Origin: Geodermatophilus obscurus
GTDB lineage: Bacteria; Actinomycetota; Actinomycetes; Mycobacteriales; Geodermatophilaceae
Direction: 5' to 3'
Length of the DNA stretch: 64,000 bases
Assembly (NCBI RefSeq): GCF_900115395.1
Contig: NZ_FOWE01000005.1
Location: 248,001-312,000, forward strand
The notes below the pieces were generated by a model. The model made no database searches. It saw nothing but the letters and a program-made list of their open reading frames with translations, and had not been told where the DNA came from. Made by a program: the position numbers and the translations under genes. Shown piece after piece: positions 1-6,943 of the stretch (position 1 is the stretch's first letter; the number at the start of each line of letters is the position of its first letter).

Positions 1-193
1 GGGCGAGACGGTCACCCTGCAGGACGCCTTCCTCTTCGACTACTCGGCCGGGGTCGACGCCGCGGGCCGATTCCTCGGCAAGCCGGTGCCCACGGGCGTC
101 CGGCCGCGGTTCACCGACCGCTTCGACGAGCTAGGCATCCGCGTCTCGCCGCGGGTCTTCGGCACCGTCGAGCCGCGGCGGGGGTGGGCCTGA
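1..193 (+). CDS. tadA: Tad/CpaF-type secretion ATPase, C-terminal end (partial)
   Basis: The window opens inside this gene; 63 codons remain, read in frame from base 2 to the TGA at 191-193. The tail contains TLQDAFLFDY, FLGKPVPTGVRPRF and a closing ISPRVF-like segment (here VSPRVF), as at the end of CpaF/TadA ATPases. These are the cytoplasmic hexameric motors of Tad (type IVc) pilus assembly. The Walker motifs lie outside the window. The stop codon shares a base with the ATG of the next gene (TGATG), and tadB and tadC follow, so a Tad operon is running into the window. The call rests on the tail pattern plus this context. Confidence 0.8.
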   Translation, partial: GETVTLQDAFLFDYSAGVDAAGRFLGKPVPTGVRPRFTDRFDELGIRVSPRVFGTVEPRRGWA

Positions 194-1134
194 TGTCCCC
201 CCTGCTGCTGGCCGCCGGGCTCCTCGCCGTCACTGGCGCGCTGCTGCTCCTGGCGCTCGCCGTCCTGCCGGCCGGGCCGCAGCGGGTGCCGCTGTCCCGG
301 CTCGACCCCACGGTCGCCCCGCCGTCGTCCGCGCTCGCGGGGGCGTCGGCCGTGGCCGGTGCCGCCGTGGAGCGGGCGCTCGCCCGCCGGGGCCGGGTGG
401 CCGCCGGCACCGCCGCGCTGGAACGGGCCGGGGTCGCGATGGCCCTGCCGGACCTCGTCCTGCTGGTGGGCCTGGCCAGCGTCGTCCTCGGCGCGCTCGG
501 CTTCGTCGTCGGCGGGGTCCTGCTCGCCGTCGTGCTCGCCGCGCTGGCCCCCCTGGGCACGAAGGGGGCGCTCGCGTTCCGCCGCGGCCGGCGGCAGTCG
601 GCCTTCGCCGACCAGCTCGACGACTCGCTGCAGCTCATGGCGTCGAGCCTGCGGGCCGGGCACAGCCTGCTGCGCGCGGTGGACGCCGTGTCCACCGAGG
701 CCGCCGCCCCGACGTCGGAGGAGTTCGCCCGCATCGTCAACGAGACGCGGGTGGGCCGCGACCTCGCCGACGCCCTCGACGAGGTCGCCGAGCGGATGGC
801 CAGCGACGACTTCCGGTGGGTCGCCCAGGCCATCGCCATCCACCGCGAGGTCGGCGGGAACCTGGCCGAGGTGCTCGACACCGTCGGGCACACCATCCGG
901 GAGCGCAACGCGATCCGCCGCCAGGTCAAGGCGCTGGCGGCCGAGGGCAAGCTGTCGGCGGTCGTGCTGATGGCCCTGCCGTTCGGAATCGTCGGGTTCC
1001 TGGCGATCAGCAACCCGGGCTACCTGGCCGGCTTCACGGAGGGCCTGGCCGGTTACGTCATGGTCGCGGTCGCCGTCCTGCTGCTGCTCGTCGGCGGGCT
1101 GTGGCTCAAGAAGACCGTGGCGATCCGGTTCTGA
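193..1134 (+). CDS. tadB: Type II secretion F domain protein TadB
   Basis: Inner-membrane platform protein of the Tad pilus machine, expected to pair with TadC above the TadA ATPase. The 313-residue protein has a hydrophobic N-terminus (about 3-26), a central hydrophobic block (about 87-120) and two C-terminal membrane segments (about 255-275 and 290-310). The cytoplasmic T2SSF core includes FADQLDDSLQLMASSLRAGH and the following GGNLAEVLD. I chose the ATG at 193 because it overlaps the tadA stop as TGATG; an in-frame GTG at 184 would lie inside tadA. The stop overlaps the tadC start in the same way, so the three genes are translationally coupled. Confidence 0.88.
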   Translation: MSPLLLAAGLLAVTGALLLLALAVLPAGPQRVPLSRLDPTVAPPSSALAGASAVAGAAVERALARRGRVAAGTAALERAGVAMALPDLVLLVGLASVVLGALGFVVGGVLLAVVLAALAPLGTKGALAFRRGRRQSAFADQLDDSLQLMASSLRAGHSLLRAVDAVSTEAAAPTSEEFARIVNETRVGRDLADALDEVAERMASDDFRWVAQAIAIHREVGGNLAEVLDTVGHTIRERNAIRRQVKALAAEGKLSAVVLMALPFGIVGFLAISNPGYLAGFTEGLAGYVMVAVAVLLLLVGGLWLKKTVAIRF

Positions 1135-2024
1135 TGAGCGCCGTCCCGCCCCCCGTGCTGGCGGCCGCACTGGCCGTCGCCCTCGCCGTTCCCTTGCTGG
1201 GCTGGGCGCTGCTCGCCCGCCCGCAGGACGCCACCGCCCGCGCCCGCGCCAACCTGATCCGCGGCATGGAGCTGCCCACCGCCGCCCGGCCCCGGGCGGG
1301 GCTGCCGTCCCGGCTGGCCCGGGCTCTGACCCCGGCCGGCACCGTGGACCGGCTCAACCGGCTCGCCTCGTCGGCCGGCCGGCCCGCGGAGTGGCCGGTG
1401 CCCCGGCTCGTGGCCGCCAAGCTGGTGCTCGCCGCCGTCGCGGCGGTGCTGGCGCTGCTCGTGGTGACCGCCCGCCCCGGCCTGCTGACCGTCCTGATGG
1501 CCGTGGTCGTCACCGGCGTGGCCTACGTGCTCCCCGAGCTGCTGCTGTACAGCCGCGCGCAGGAGCGGCAGCAGGCGATCGCGCTCGAGCTGGCCGACAC
1601 CCTCGATCAGATGACCATCGCGGTGGAGGCCGGGCTCGGGTTCGAGTCGGCGATGTCGCGGGCCGCGCGCAACGGCCGCGGCCCGCTGGCCGAGGAGCTG
1701 GTGCGGACCCTGCAGGACATCGGCGTGGGACAGCCGCGGCGGGAGGCCTACCTCGCGCTGGCCGAGCGCACCGGCGTGCCGGATCTCGCCCGCTTCATCC
1801 GCGCGGTGGTGCAGGCCGACGCGTACGGCGTCTCGATCGCCGACGTGCTGCGCACCCAGGCCGCCGAGATGCGGCTCAAGCGGCGGCAGCGCGCCGAGGA
1901 GAAGGCGATGCAGATCCCCGTCAAGGTCATCTTCCCGTTGATCCTGTGCATCCTGCCGACGCTGTTCATCGTGCTGCTGGGCCCGGCGGCCCTGGACATC
2001 GCGGCGACCTTCGGCGGCGGCTGA
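1134..2024 (+). CDS. tadC: Type II secretion F domain protein TadC
   Basis: Second platform subunit of the Tad pilus apparatus, 296 residues. Membrane segments are visible at about 5-27, 90-130 and at the C-terminus (265-285). The T2SSF region carries LADTLDQMTIAVEAGLGFE and a later RFIRAVVQADAYGVSIADVL stretch, which resembles TadC rather than TadB. The ATG overlaps the tadB stop (TGATG). A perfect hairpin (2044-2070) lies 20 bases after the stop. No pilin or TadE/F gene follows on this side, so the structural pilins must lie elsewhere if present. Confidence 0.88.
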   Translation: MSAVPPPVLAAALAVALAVPLLGWALLARPQDATARARANLIRGMELPTAARPRAGLPSRLARALTPAGTVDRLNRLASSAGRPAEWPVPRLVAAKLVLAAVAAVLALLVVTARPGLLTVLMAVVVTGVAYVLPELLLYSRAQERQQAIALELADTLDQMTIAVEAGLGFESAMSRAARNGRGPLAEELVRTLQDIGVGQPRREAYLALAERTGVPDLARFIRAVVQADAYGVSIADVLRTQAAEMRLKRRQRAEEKAMQIPVKVIFPLILCILPTLFIVLLGPAALDIAATFGGG

Positions 2025-2043
2025 CCGGCCGGACGCAGACGAC

Positions 2044-2070
2044 GGCCGCGCACCCGGTGGGTGCGCGGCC
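2044..2070. terminator. Hairpin terminator between tadC and the facing gene
   Basis: Perfect 12-bp stem (2044-2055 with 2059-2070) around a GGT loop. It lies between the convergent stops at 2024 and 2091, so it can serve both strands. There is no U-run, as is usual in very GC-rich genomes. Confidence 0.7.
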
Positions 2071-2090
2071 GCCGCCGTGTGCGGGAGGGG

Positions 2091-2453
2091 TCAGGTGCCC
2101 TTGCGGTGGGTGCCGCTGGACCGCGGCTGGGCCGGGTTGGTCGGGTCGCCGTGCGAGGGGGCGTTGATCGCCGGGCCGGTGGTCGCCTCCGACACCTTGG
2201 ACCCCGCCGCGGCGGGCACCGGGTCGTCCGCGGCCGGGGCCGCCGGGTCACCGCCGGAGGGCTGGGCGCCCTCGTGCAGCGACCGCAGCCGGTTCTGCAT
2301 CGCGGTGACGACCTGCAGCCGGTCGGCGTGGGCGCGCTCGTAGTCCAGCAGCGTCTGCAGGCCGGTGGCGTCCAGCGTGCGGATGCGCGAGATCAGTCCC
2401 TGCACGGGCAGGTGGTCGTAGTCGGGCAGCGGCAGCTGGTCGTGCTCGGTCAT
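2091..2453 (-). CDS. Small conserved actinobacterial protein (DUF8129-like)
   Basis: A 120-residue soluble protein. Residues 1-60 hold a compact core with LPLPDYDHLP, then RIRTLDATGLQTLLDYERAH and VVTAMQNRL. This matches a small helical domain that recurs in actinobacteria, from memory the one catalogued as DUF8129. The rest is an Ala/Pro/Gly-rich, probably disordered tail ending in HRKGT. I chose the ATG at 2453 over an upstream in-frame start at 2489 because the core begins almost at once and a GGAGG-like stretch lies upstream. It is divergent from the 2591 gene, across a region with two facing GGGTAG elements. Biochemical role unknown. Confidence 0.65.
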   Translation of the reverse strand: MTEHDQLPLPDYDHLPVQGLISRIRTLDATGLQTLLDYERAHADRLQVVTAMQNRLRSLHEGAQPSGGDPAAPAADDPVPAAAGSKVSEATTGPAINAPSHGDPTNPAQPRSSGTHRKGT

Positions 2454-2460
2454 GGGGCAC

Positions 2461-2520
2461 CGCCTACCCCCGCCTCCGGGATCCGACACGGTGTGTGGCG
2501 GTCGGGTCGGTGGGTAGGCG
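2461..2520. promoter_or_regulatory. Divergent promoter region with 9-bp inverted repeat
   Basis: CGCCTACCC at 2461-2469 is the exact reverse complement of GGGTAGGCG at 2512-2520. Each arm gives a GGGTAG element facing outwards to the genes at 2453 (-) and 2591 (+). GGGTAT-like -10 boxes are typical of actinobacterial SigB/SigF-type stress promoters. On the + strand a GTGT at 2491-2494 lies 17 bases upstream of the element. This is a motif-level inference only. Confidence 0.4.
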
Positions 2521-2590
2521 GGCGGGCAGTGCGCGCCCCGCCGAGGGCGCCCTCCCGCACACGATCAGCACCGAGGAGTGGTCCCCACCC

Positions 2591-3724
2591 ATGGACGTGT
2601 CCTTCCTGGCACCGGTCTTCGAGGCCCCAGGTCCCTACGCCACCGTCACGGCCGACGTCACCCACGTCACCGAGAACGCCGACACCGAGCTCGACCTCCG
2701 CGTCCGCGCGGTCGCCGAGAAGCTCACCGAGCAGGGCGCCCCGGAGGCCGTCGTCGAGGCGGTCCGGAGCCGGCTGCTCGAGGGCAACGACGGCGGCGAG
2801 GCGGGCACCATCCGTGGCCGCGCGGTGATCGTCGCCGCCGACGGCACGGTCGTCTTCGACTCCCAGCTCGGCGACGTCCCGCGCCAGGAGCTGGCCCAGT
2901 GGTCGCCGCAGCCGGAACTCCTCCCGGTGCTGCGCGCGCTGCCCGGCCGCATCCCGCACGTCGTCGTCCTCACCGACCGCGTCGGCGCCGACCTCACCCT
3001 CGCCACCCTCCCCGGTCACGCCGACGCGGAGGAGACGGTGGAGGGCGACAGCTACCAGATCCGCAAGTTCCAGGGCGGCGGCTGGGCGCACCACCGCTAC
3101 CAGCACAACGCCGAGAACAAGTGGGTGCACAACGCCGACGACGTCGCCGAGCACATCGCCTCGGTCGTCCGCCGGGTGCACCCGCGCTTCGTCCTGCTCG
3201 CCGGCGACATGCGGGCCCGGCAGATCCTCACCGACCGCGCCAGCGCCCTGTGGTCGGACCTCATCGTGAACATGGACGAGGGCGGCCGCGCCGCCGGCGC
3301 CGACCGCGAACCCGTGGAGCGCAGGGCCGCCGAGCTGGTGGCCGAGCACGAGGCCCGCGACGAGGCCGAGGCCGTCGAGAAGATCGCCTCCGCCGGGGCC
3401 CACGGCCTGGCCGTCACCGGCACCGCCAACGTCGTCGAGGCGCTGCGCAAGGCGCAGGTGGAGACGCTCCTGCTCGCCGACCCCGCCGACGACGAGAAGC
3501 TGTTGGTGGGGGCCTCGCCGCTCGAGCTGGGCGTGGACCAGGGCGACATGGACGCCCTCGGGGTCCAGGAGGTCCACTCCGTGCCGGCCGAGACCGCGCT
3601 GCTGGCCGCCGCGGTCGCCAGCACCGCCGGGGTCGTCGTCGTGCCCCGCGCGGCCATGCCGGGCGACATCCCGGTGGCGGCGATCCTGCGCTACACCGAC
3701 GACTCCACCCCGACCCCCCAGTGA
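2591..3724 (+). CDS. baeRF2 / Rv2629-like eRF1-domain protein
   Basis: A 377-residue soluble protein of the bacterial/archaeal eRF1-like family 2 (the M. tuberculosis Rv2629 group), related to release-factor and Vms1-type ribosome-binding domains. Visible are a central region with HVVVLTDRVGADL, then FQGGGWAHHRYQHNAENKW, then HPRFVLLAGD, and a C-terminal peptidyl-tRNA-hydrolase-like fold region ending VVVVPRAAMPG. Family knowledge suggests ribosome rescue or hibernation; the exact reaction is not proven for this branch. ATG 2591 follows a GAGGAG element. The next two genes start 11 and 279 bases downstream on the same strand, suggesting an operon. Confidence 0.75.
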   Translation: MDVSFLAPVFEAPGPYATVTADVTHVTENADTELDLRVRAVAEKLTEQGAPEAVVEAVRSRLLEGNDGGEAGTIRGRAVIVAADGTVVFDSQLGDVPRQELAQWSPQPELLPVLRALPGRIPHVVVLTDRVGADLTLATLPGHADAEETVEGDSYQIRKFQGGGWAHHRYQHNAENKWVHNADDVAEHIASVVRRVHPRFVLLAGDMRARQILTDRASALWSDLIVNMDEGGRAAGADREPVERRAAELVAEHEARDEAEAVEKIASAGAHGLAVTGTANVVEALRKAQVETLLLADPADDEKLLVGASPLELGVDQGDMDALGVQEVHSVPAETALLAAAVASTAGVVVVPRAAMPGDIPVAAILRYTDDSTPTPQ

Positions 3725-3735
3725 CGGAGACCGCC

Positions 3736-3993
3736 ATGACCGATCCGCACCAGTCAGCCACCTCGCCCGGCATGGGCCAGGGGGACGTCGAGCACCGCGC
3801 CGCGATCGCCGAGGCGCTCGGGAAGGAGGTCTGGCCCGCCGACCGCGAGACGCTCGTCGCCAAGGCCCAGGAGTCGAACGCGCCCGGCCGGGTGCTGGCC
3901 GACCTGCGCCGGCTGCCCGAGGGGCAGCGCTTCGAGAACGTGCAGGAGGTCGCCCGGGCGCTGGGCATCGGCACCGAGCAGCACCGGTTCTGA
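3736..3993 (+). CDS. DUF2795 domain protein
   Basis: An 85-residue soluble protein. After a short leader, residues about 22-80 match DUF2795: ALGKEVWPADRETLVAKAQE, a helix-turn-helix-like middle and LPEGQRFENVQEVARALG. Members are common in actinobacteria, often near stress genes; molecular function unknown. The ATG at 3736 lies 11 bases after the previous stop and the next gene follows after 10 bases, so it belongs to the 2591-5935 run. Confidence 0.75.
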   Translation: MTDPHQSATSPGMGQGDVEHRAAIAEALGKEVWPADRETLVAKAQESNAPGRVLADLRRLPEGQRFENVQEVARALGIGTEQHRF

Positions 3994-4003
3994 GGAGGCC
4001 CGC

Positions 4004-4234
4004 GTGGTCACGCAGAAGGAGCCCAGCCCCGAGGCGCTCGCCAACGTCACCGAGCACAACATCGAGACGCGCGCCGACCTGCTGCCCGAGGAGGCGGCCA
4101 TGAAGGGCAGCGGCATGGAGGAGGTCGCCGCCGAGATCATCCTCGCCGAGTCCGAGGAGCGCACCGTCCACACCGACCCCGACGACGCCCAGGGCGCCCA
4201 CCGGCAGTCGGCGGAGACGGCGGACCTGCCCTGA
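4004..4234 (+). CDS. Small acidic hypothetical protein
   Basis: 76 residues, starting at GTG 4004 with a strong GAGGAG just upstream (over the previous stop). The sequence is rich in Glu, Asp and Ala (EEAAMKGSGMEEVAAEII) with no Cys or membrane segment, so it is probably a small helical or partly disordered protein. I do not recognise a named family. The stop overlaps the probable CTG start of the next gene. Its place in a tight run with baeRF2, DUF2795 and ChaB genes suggests a shared stress role, by context only. Confidence 0.6.
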   Translation: MVTQKEPSPEALANVTEHNIETRADLLPEEAAMKGSGMEEVAAEIILAESEERTVHTDPDDAQGAHRQSAETADLP

Positions 4235-4620
4235 GCGAGCGGCACGAACACCCCGTCCAGCTGCGCTGGTCGGACACCGACGTCTTGGGGCACGTCAACC
4301 ACGCCCGCGTCCTCGGCCTGCTCGAGGACGCGCGGCTGGCGATGGTCGACCCCACGCCGGGCGCGGGCATCATCCTCGCCCGGCTGGAGGTCGACTACCT
4401 GCGCCAGGTCCGCTACCGGGCCGGCGAGCACCTGACCGTCGTCGGCACCGTCACCCGGCTGGGCCGCAGCTCCATCGGCCTGCGCCAGGAGCTCGCCCAG
4501 GACGGGGAGCCGGCGCTGCGCGCGGAGATGGTGCTCGTCAACTACGACTACGCCGCCGACGCCAGCGCACCGCTCACCGGCGCGCAGCGCGCGCACTGGT
4601 CGCGGTGGCTGGTGGAGTGA
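4231..4620 (+). CDS. Hotdog-fold acyl-CoA thioesterase
   Basis: 4HBT-type thioesterase, about 129 residues. The diagnostic N-terminal motif is RWSDTDVLGHVNHARVLGLL, in which the Asp and the GHVNH stretch form the active-site region. It is followed by LARLEVDYLRQVRYRAGE and VVGTVTRLGRSSI. The motif begins upstream of the only standard in-frame start candidate (TTG 4285), so translation must begin earlier. The best candidate is CTG 4231, which overlaps the preceding stop (CTGA). This gives an N-terminus LSERHEHPVQLRW. No ATG or GTG is available in frame. Substrate cannot be told from sequence. The next gene overlaps by GTGA. Confidence 0.75.
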   Translation: MSERHEHPVQLRWSDTDVLGHVNHARVLGLLEDARLAMVDPTPGAGIILARLEVDYLRQVRYRAGEHLTVVGTVTRLGRSSIGLRQELAQDGEPALRAEMVLVNYDYAADASAPLTGAQRAHWSRWLVE

Positions 4621-5498
4621 GCGAGGCCTCCGGCGTCCGGTACGTCGACGTGACCGCCGACGTCCGGCTCCGCGTGCGCGTCGCCGGCTCCGGGCCGCCG
4701 GTGGTCCTGCTGCACGGCCACCCGCGCACGCACACCACCTGGCACCGGGTCGTCCCGCTGCTGGTGGCCGCCGGGCACACCGTCGTCTGCCCCGACCTGC
4801 GCGGCTACGGCCGCTCCACGGGGCCGGCACCCGACGCGGAGCACCGCGCGTACGCCAAGCGGGCGGTCGCCGGTGACGTCCGTGCGCTGATGCGGCTCGT
4901 CGGCCACGAGCGGTTCGCCGTCGTCGGCCACGACCGGGGCAGCTACGTGGCGCTGCGGCTGGCGCTCGACCACCCGGAGGCGGTGACCGCCCTCGCGGTG
5001 GTCGACTGCATCCCGATCGTCGAGCACCTCGACCGCTGCGACGCGCGGTTCGCCGGCGCCTGGTGGCACTGGTTCTTCTACGCCCAGCCGGAGAAGCCGG
5101 AGCGGGCGATCGGCGCCGACCCCGTCGCCTGGTACGGCCTCGACCGGCCGGGTGTGGCCGCCGCGCTCGGGGAGGACAACCACGCCGACGTCGTCGCCGC
5201 GGTGCGCGACGCCGCCACCGTGCGCGCGATGCTCGAGGACTACCGCGCCGGCCTGACCGTCGACCGCGCCGACGAGGAGGCCGACCGGGCCGCCGGCCGC
5301 AGGGTCACCTGCCCGACGTTGGTGCTGTGGTCGTCCCGCGACGACCTCGAGGACCTGCACGGCGACCCGCTGGCCATCTGGGCCGGCTGGACCACCGACC
5401 TGCGCGGCGGCGGTCCGGTCGACAGCGGCCACCACGTCGCTGAGGAGGCGCCGCAGGAACTGGTCGTCGCGTTGCTGCCCTTCCTCGCGGGTAGGTGA
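4617..5498 (+). CDS. Alpha/beta hydrolase, haloacetate dehalogenase-like
   Basis: A 293-residue alpha/beta hydrolase resembling fluoroacetate/haloacetate dehalogenases. Visible are the oxyanion motif HGHPRT, a nucleophile elbow GHDRGS with Asp106 in place of Ser, Asp130 (VVDCIP), the halide-pocket pair His151-Trp152, Tyr209 (EDYRAG) and catalytic His272 (SGHHVAEE). These match the characterised family residue for residue, except that the second carboxylate-binding Arg (four after the nucleophile) is Tyr110. Substrate range may therefore differ. GTG 4617 was chosen because it overlaps the previous stop as GTGA; GTG 4605 is the alternative. The stop overlaps the in-frame GTG just before the chaB-like gene. 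Confidence 0.75.
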   Translation: MSEASGVRYVDVTADVRLRVRVAGSGPPVVLLHGHPRTHTTWHRVVPLLVAAGHTVVCPDLRGYGRSTGPAPDAEHRAYAKRAVAGDVRALMRLVGHERFAVVGHDRGSYVALRLALDHPEAVTALAVVDCIPIVEHLDRCDARFAGAWWHWFFYAQPEKPERAIGADPVAWYGLDRPGVAAALGEDNHADVVAAVRDAATVRAMLEDYRAGLTVDRADEEADRAAGRRVTCPTLVLWSSRDDLEDLHGDPLAIWAGWTTDLRGGGPVDSGHHVAEEAPQELVVALLPFLAGR

Positions 5499-5503
5499 GC
5501 GTC

Positions 5504-5935
5504 ATGCCGAAGACGACGAGGAGCGGTGACGCGAAGGCCGAGGAGCTCCCCAGCACCCTGCAGCGCTCCGACGAGAAGGCGCAGCGCACCTGGGCGAAGA
5601 CCCACGACTCCGCCGTCGGGACCTACGACGGCGACGAGCAGCGGGCCAACCGGGTGGCGTGGGCCGCGGTCAAGCACACCCACGAGAAGGTCGGCGACCA
5701 CTGGGAGGAGAAGGACCACAGGGGGCCGAGCGACGCCCAGGCCGAGGGCGGCGCCGACACCGACCGGGAGACCAAGGGCGGCGTCGACGCCAACGCCACC
5801 AAGGAGCACCTCCTGGACGTCGCCAGGCGGCTCGACGTGCACGGCCGTTCCCGGATGACGAAGGACGAGCTGGTCGACGCCATCCAGAAGGCGAACGACA
5901 GGAAGACCGCCGAGGCCCGCAGGAACCAGCGCTGA
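5504..5935 (+). CDS. ChaB family protein with C-terminal Rho-N-like segment
   Basis: A 143-residue protein. Residues 1-70 match ChaB: ELPSTLQRSDEKAQRTWAKT, then VAWAAVKHTHEKVGDHWEEK. The tail (about 100-135) has KEHLLDVARRLDVHGRSRMT KDELVDAI-type helices, resembling the small Rho-N/SAP-like nucleic-acid-binding motif. A ChaB plus Rho-N layout is common in actinobacteria. ChaB was named as a cation-transport regulator in E. coli, but its role here is open and a nucleic-acid-linked stress function is equally plausible. ATG 5504 fits the conserved MPKTTRSGDAK start; a GTG at 5495 overlaps the previous stop. Confidence 0.75.
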   Translation: MPKTTRSGDAKAEELPSTLQRSDEKAQRTWAKTHDSAVGTYDGDEQRANRVAWAAVKHTHEKVGDHWEEKDHRGPSDAQAEGGADTDRETKGGVDANATKEHLLDVARRLDVHGRSRMTKDELVDAIQKANDRKTAEARRNQR

Positions 5936-5952
5936 CGGGGTACCGGAACGGC

Positions 5953-6942
5953 ATGAGCAGCCCACGTCCCCTGACCGACCAGGTCGTCGTCGTCCTCGGT
6001 GCCTCCAGCGGCATCGGCCGGGCGACGGCGCTCGAGTTCGCTCGGCAGGGCGTGCCGCGCATCGTCGTCGCCTCCCGCGGCGTCGAGGCGCTGGGCACCC
6101 TGGTCGACGAGCTGACCGGCCTGGGCACCGAGGCCGTCGCCGTGCCGACCGACATCAGCGACGAGACGGCGGTGCACGACCTCGTCCGGTCGACCGAGAC
6201 GCGGTTCGGGCGCATCGACACCTGGGTGACCGTCCCGGGGGTCAGCGTCTACGGCAACGTGGTCGACATCGACCTGGCGGAGTTCCGGCGGGTGCTGGAG
6301 GTCAACGTGCTGGGCCACGTCGCCGCGGCCCAGGCCGCGGTCCCGGCGCTGGAGCGTGCCGGCGCGGGCGGGCTGATCGGGATCGGCTCGGTGCTCGGCT
6401 ACCGCGCCGTCCCCCTGCAGGGCCCGTACGCGGCGAGCAAGTTCGCGCTGCGGGCGTTCTACGACGTGCTGCGGATGGAGCTCGCCGAGGCCGGGTCTCC
6501 GGTCTCGGTGTCGACGATCCTCCCGGCCAGCATCGCCACCCCCTTCTTCGAGCACTCCCGCAGCAAGACCGGCTTCGTGCCCAAGCCCCCGCCGCCGGTG
6601 TACGCGCCGGAGGTCGTGGCGGACGCGGTCGTCCGGGCCGCCACCCACCCGCGCCGGGAGGTCCCCGCCGGCGACGCCGCACTCGGCTTCATCGCCGGGC
6701 AGCGCTTCAGCCCCGCCCTCACCGACGCCGTCCTCTCCGTCGCCGGCCGGCCGACGCAGATGACCGACCGGCCCGACGACGGCACCGACATCCTCGACAC
6801 CCCCACGCCCGGCCCCGGCAGCGTCCGCGGCAGCCACGCCGACCAGGCGATCCGCACCAGCCCCGTCACCCGGCTGGCCGGGACCGTGCTGCGGCCCGGG
6901 GAACTGCTGCTGCGGGCGCGGCAGCGCATGCCGCGCCGCTGA
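5953..6942 (+). CDS. SDR family oxidoreductase
   Basis: A 329-residue classical short-chain dehydrogenase/reductase with a C-terminal extension. The nucleotide-binding motif GASSGIGRA sits near residue 18 and the active-site motif YAASK near 160 (QGPYAASKFALRAFYD). The extension after about 240 ends in a basic, membrane-proximal tail (LRARQRMPRR). The expected NNAG-type motif reads VPGVSVYG, so that part is divergent. Substrate unknown. The ATG at 5953 has a weak TACCGG element 6 bases upstream. The next gene is convergent, one base away. Confidence 0.8.
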   Translation: MSSPRPLTDQVVVVLGASSGIGRATALEFARQGVPRIVVASRGVEALGTLVDELTGLGTEAVAVPTDISDETAVHDLVRSTETRFGRIDTWVTVPGVSVYGNVVDIDLAEFRRVLEVNVLGHVAAAQAAVPALERAGAGGLIGIGSVLGYRAVPLQGPYAASKFALRAFYDVLRMELAEAGSPVSVSTILPASIATPFFEHSRSKTGFVPKPPPPVYAPEVVADAVVRAATHPRREVPAGDAALGFIAGQRFSPALTDAVLSVAGRPTQMTDRPDDGTDILDTPTPGPGSVRGSHADQAIRTSPVTRLAGTVLRPGELLLRARQRMPRR

Positions 6943-6943
6943 G

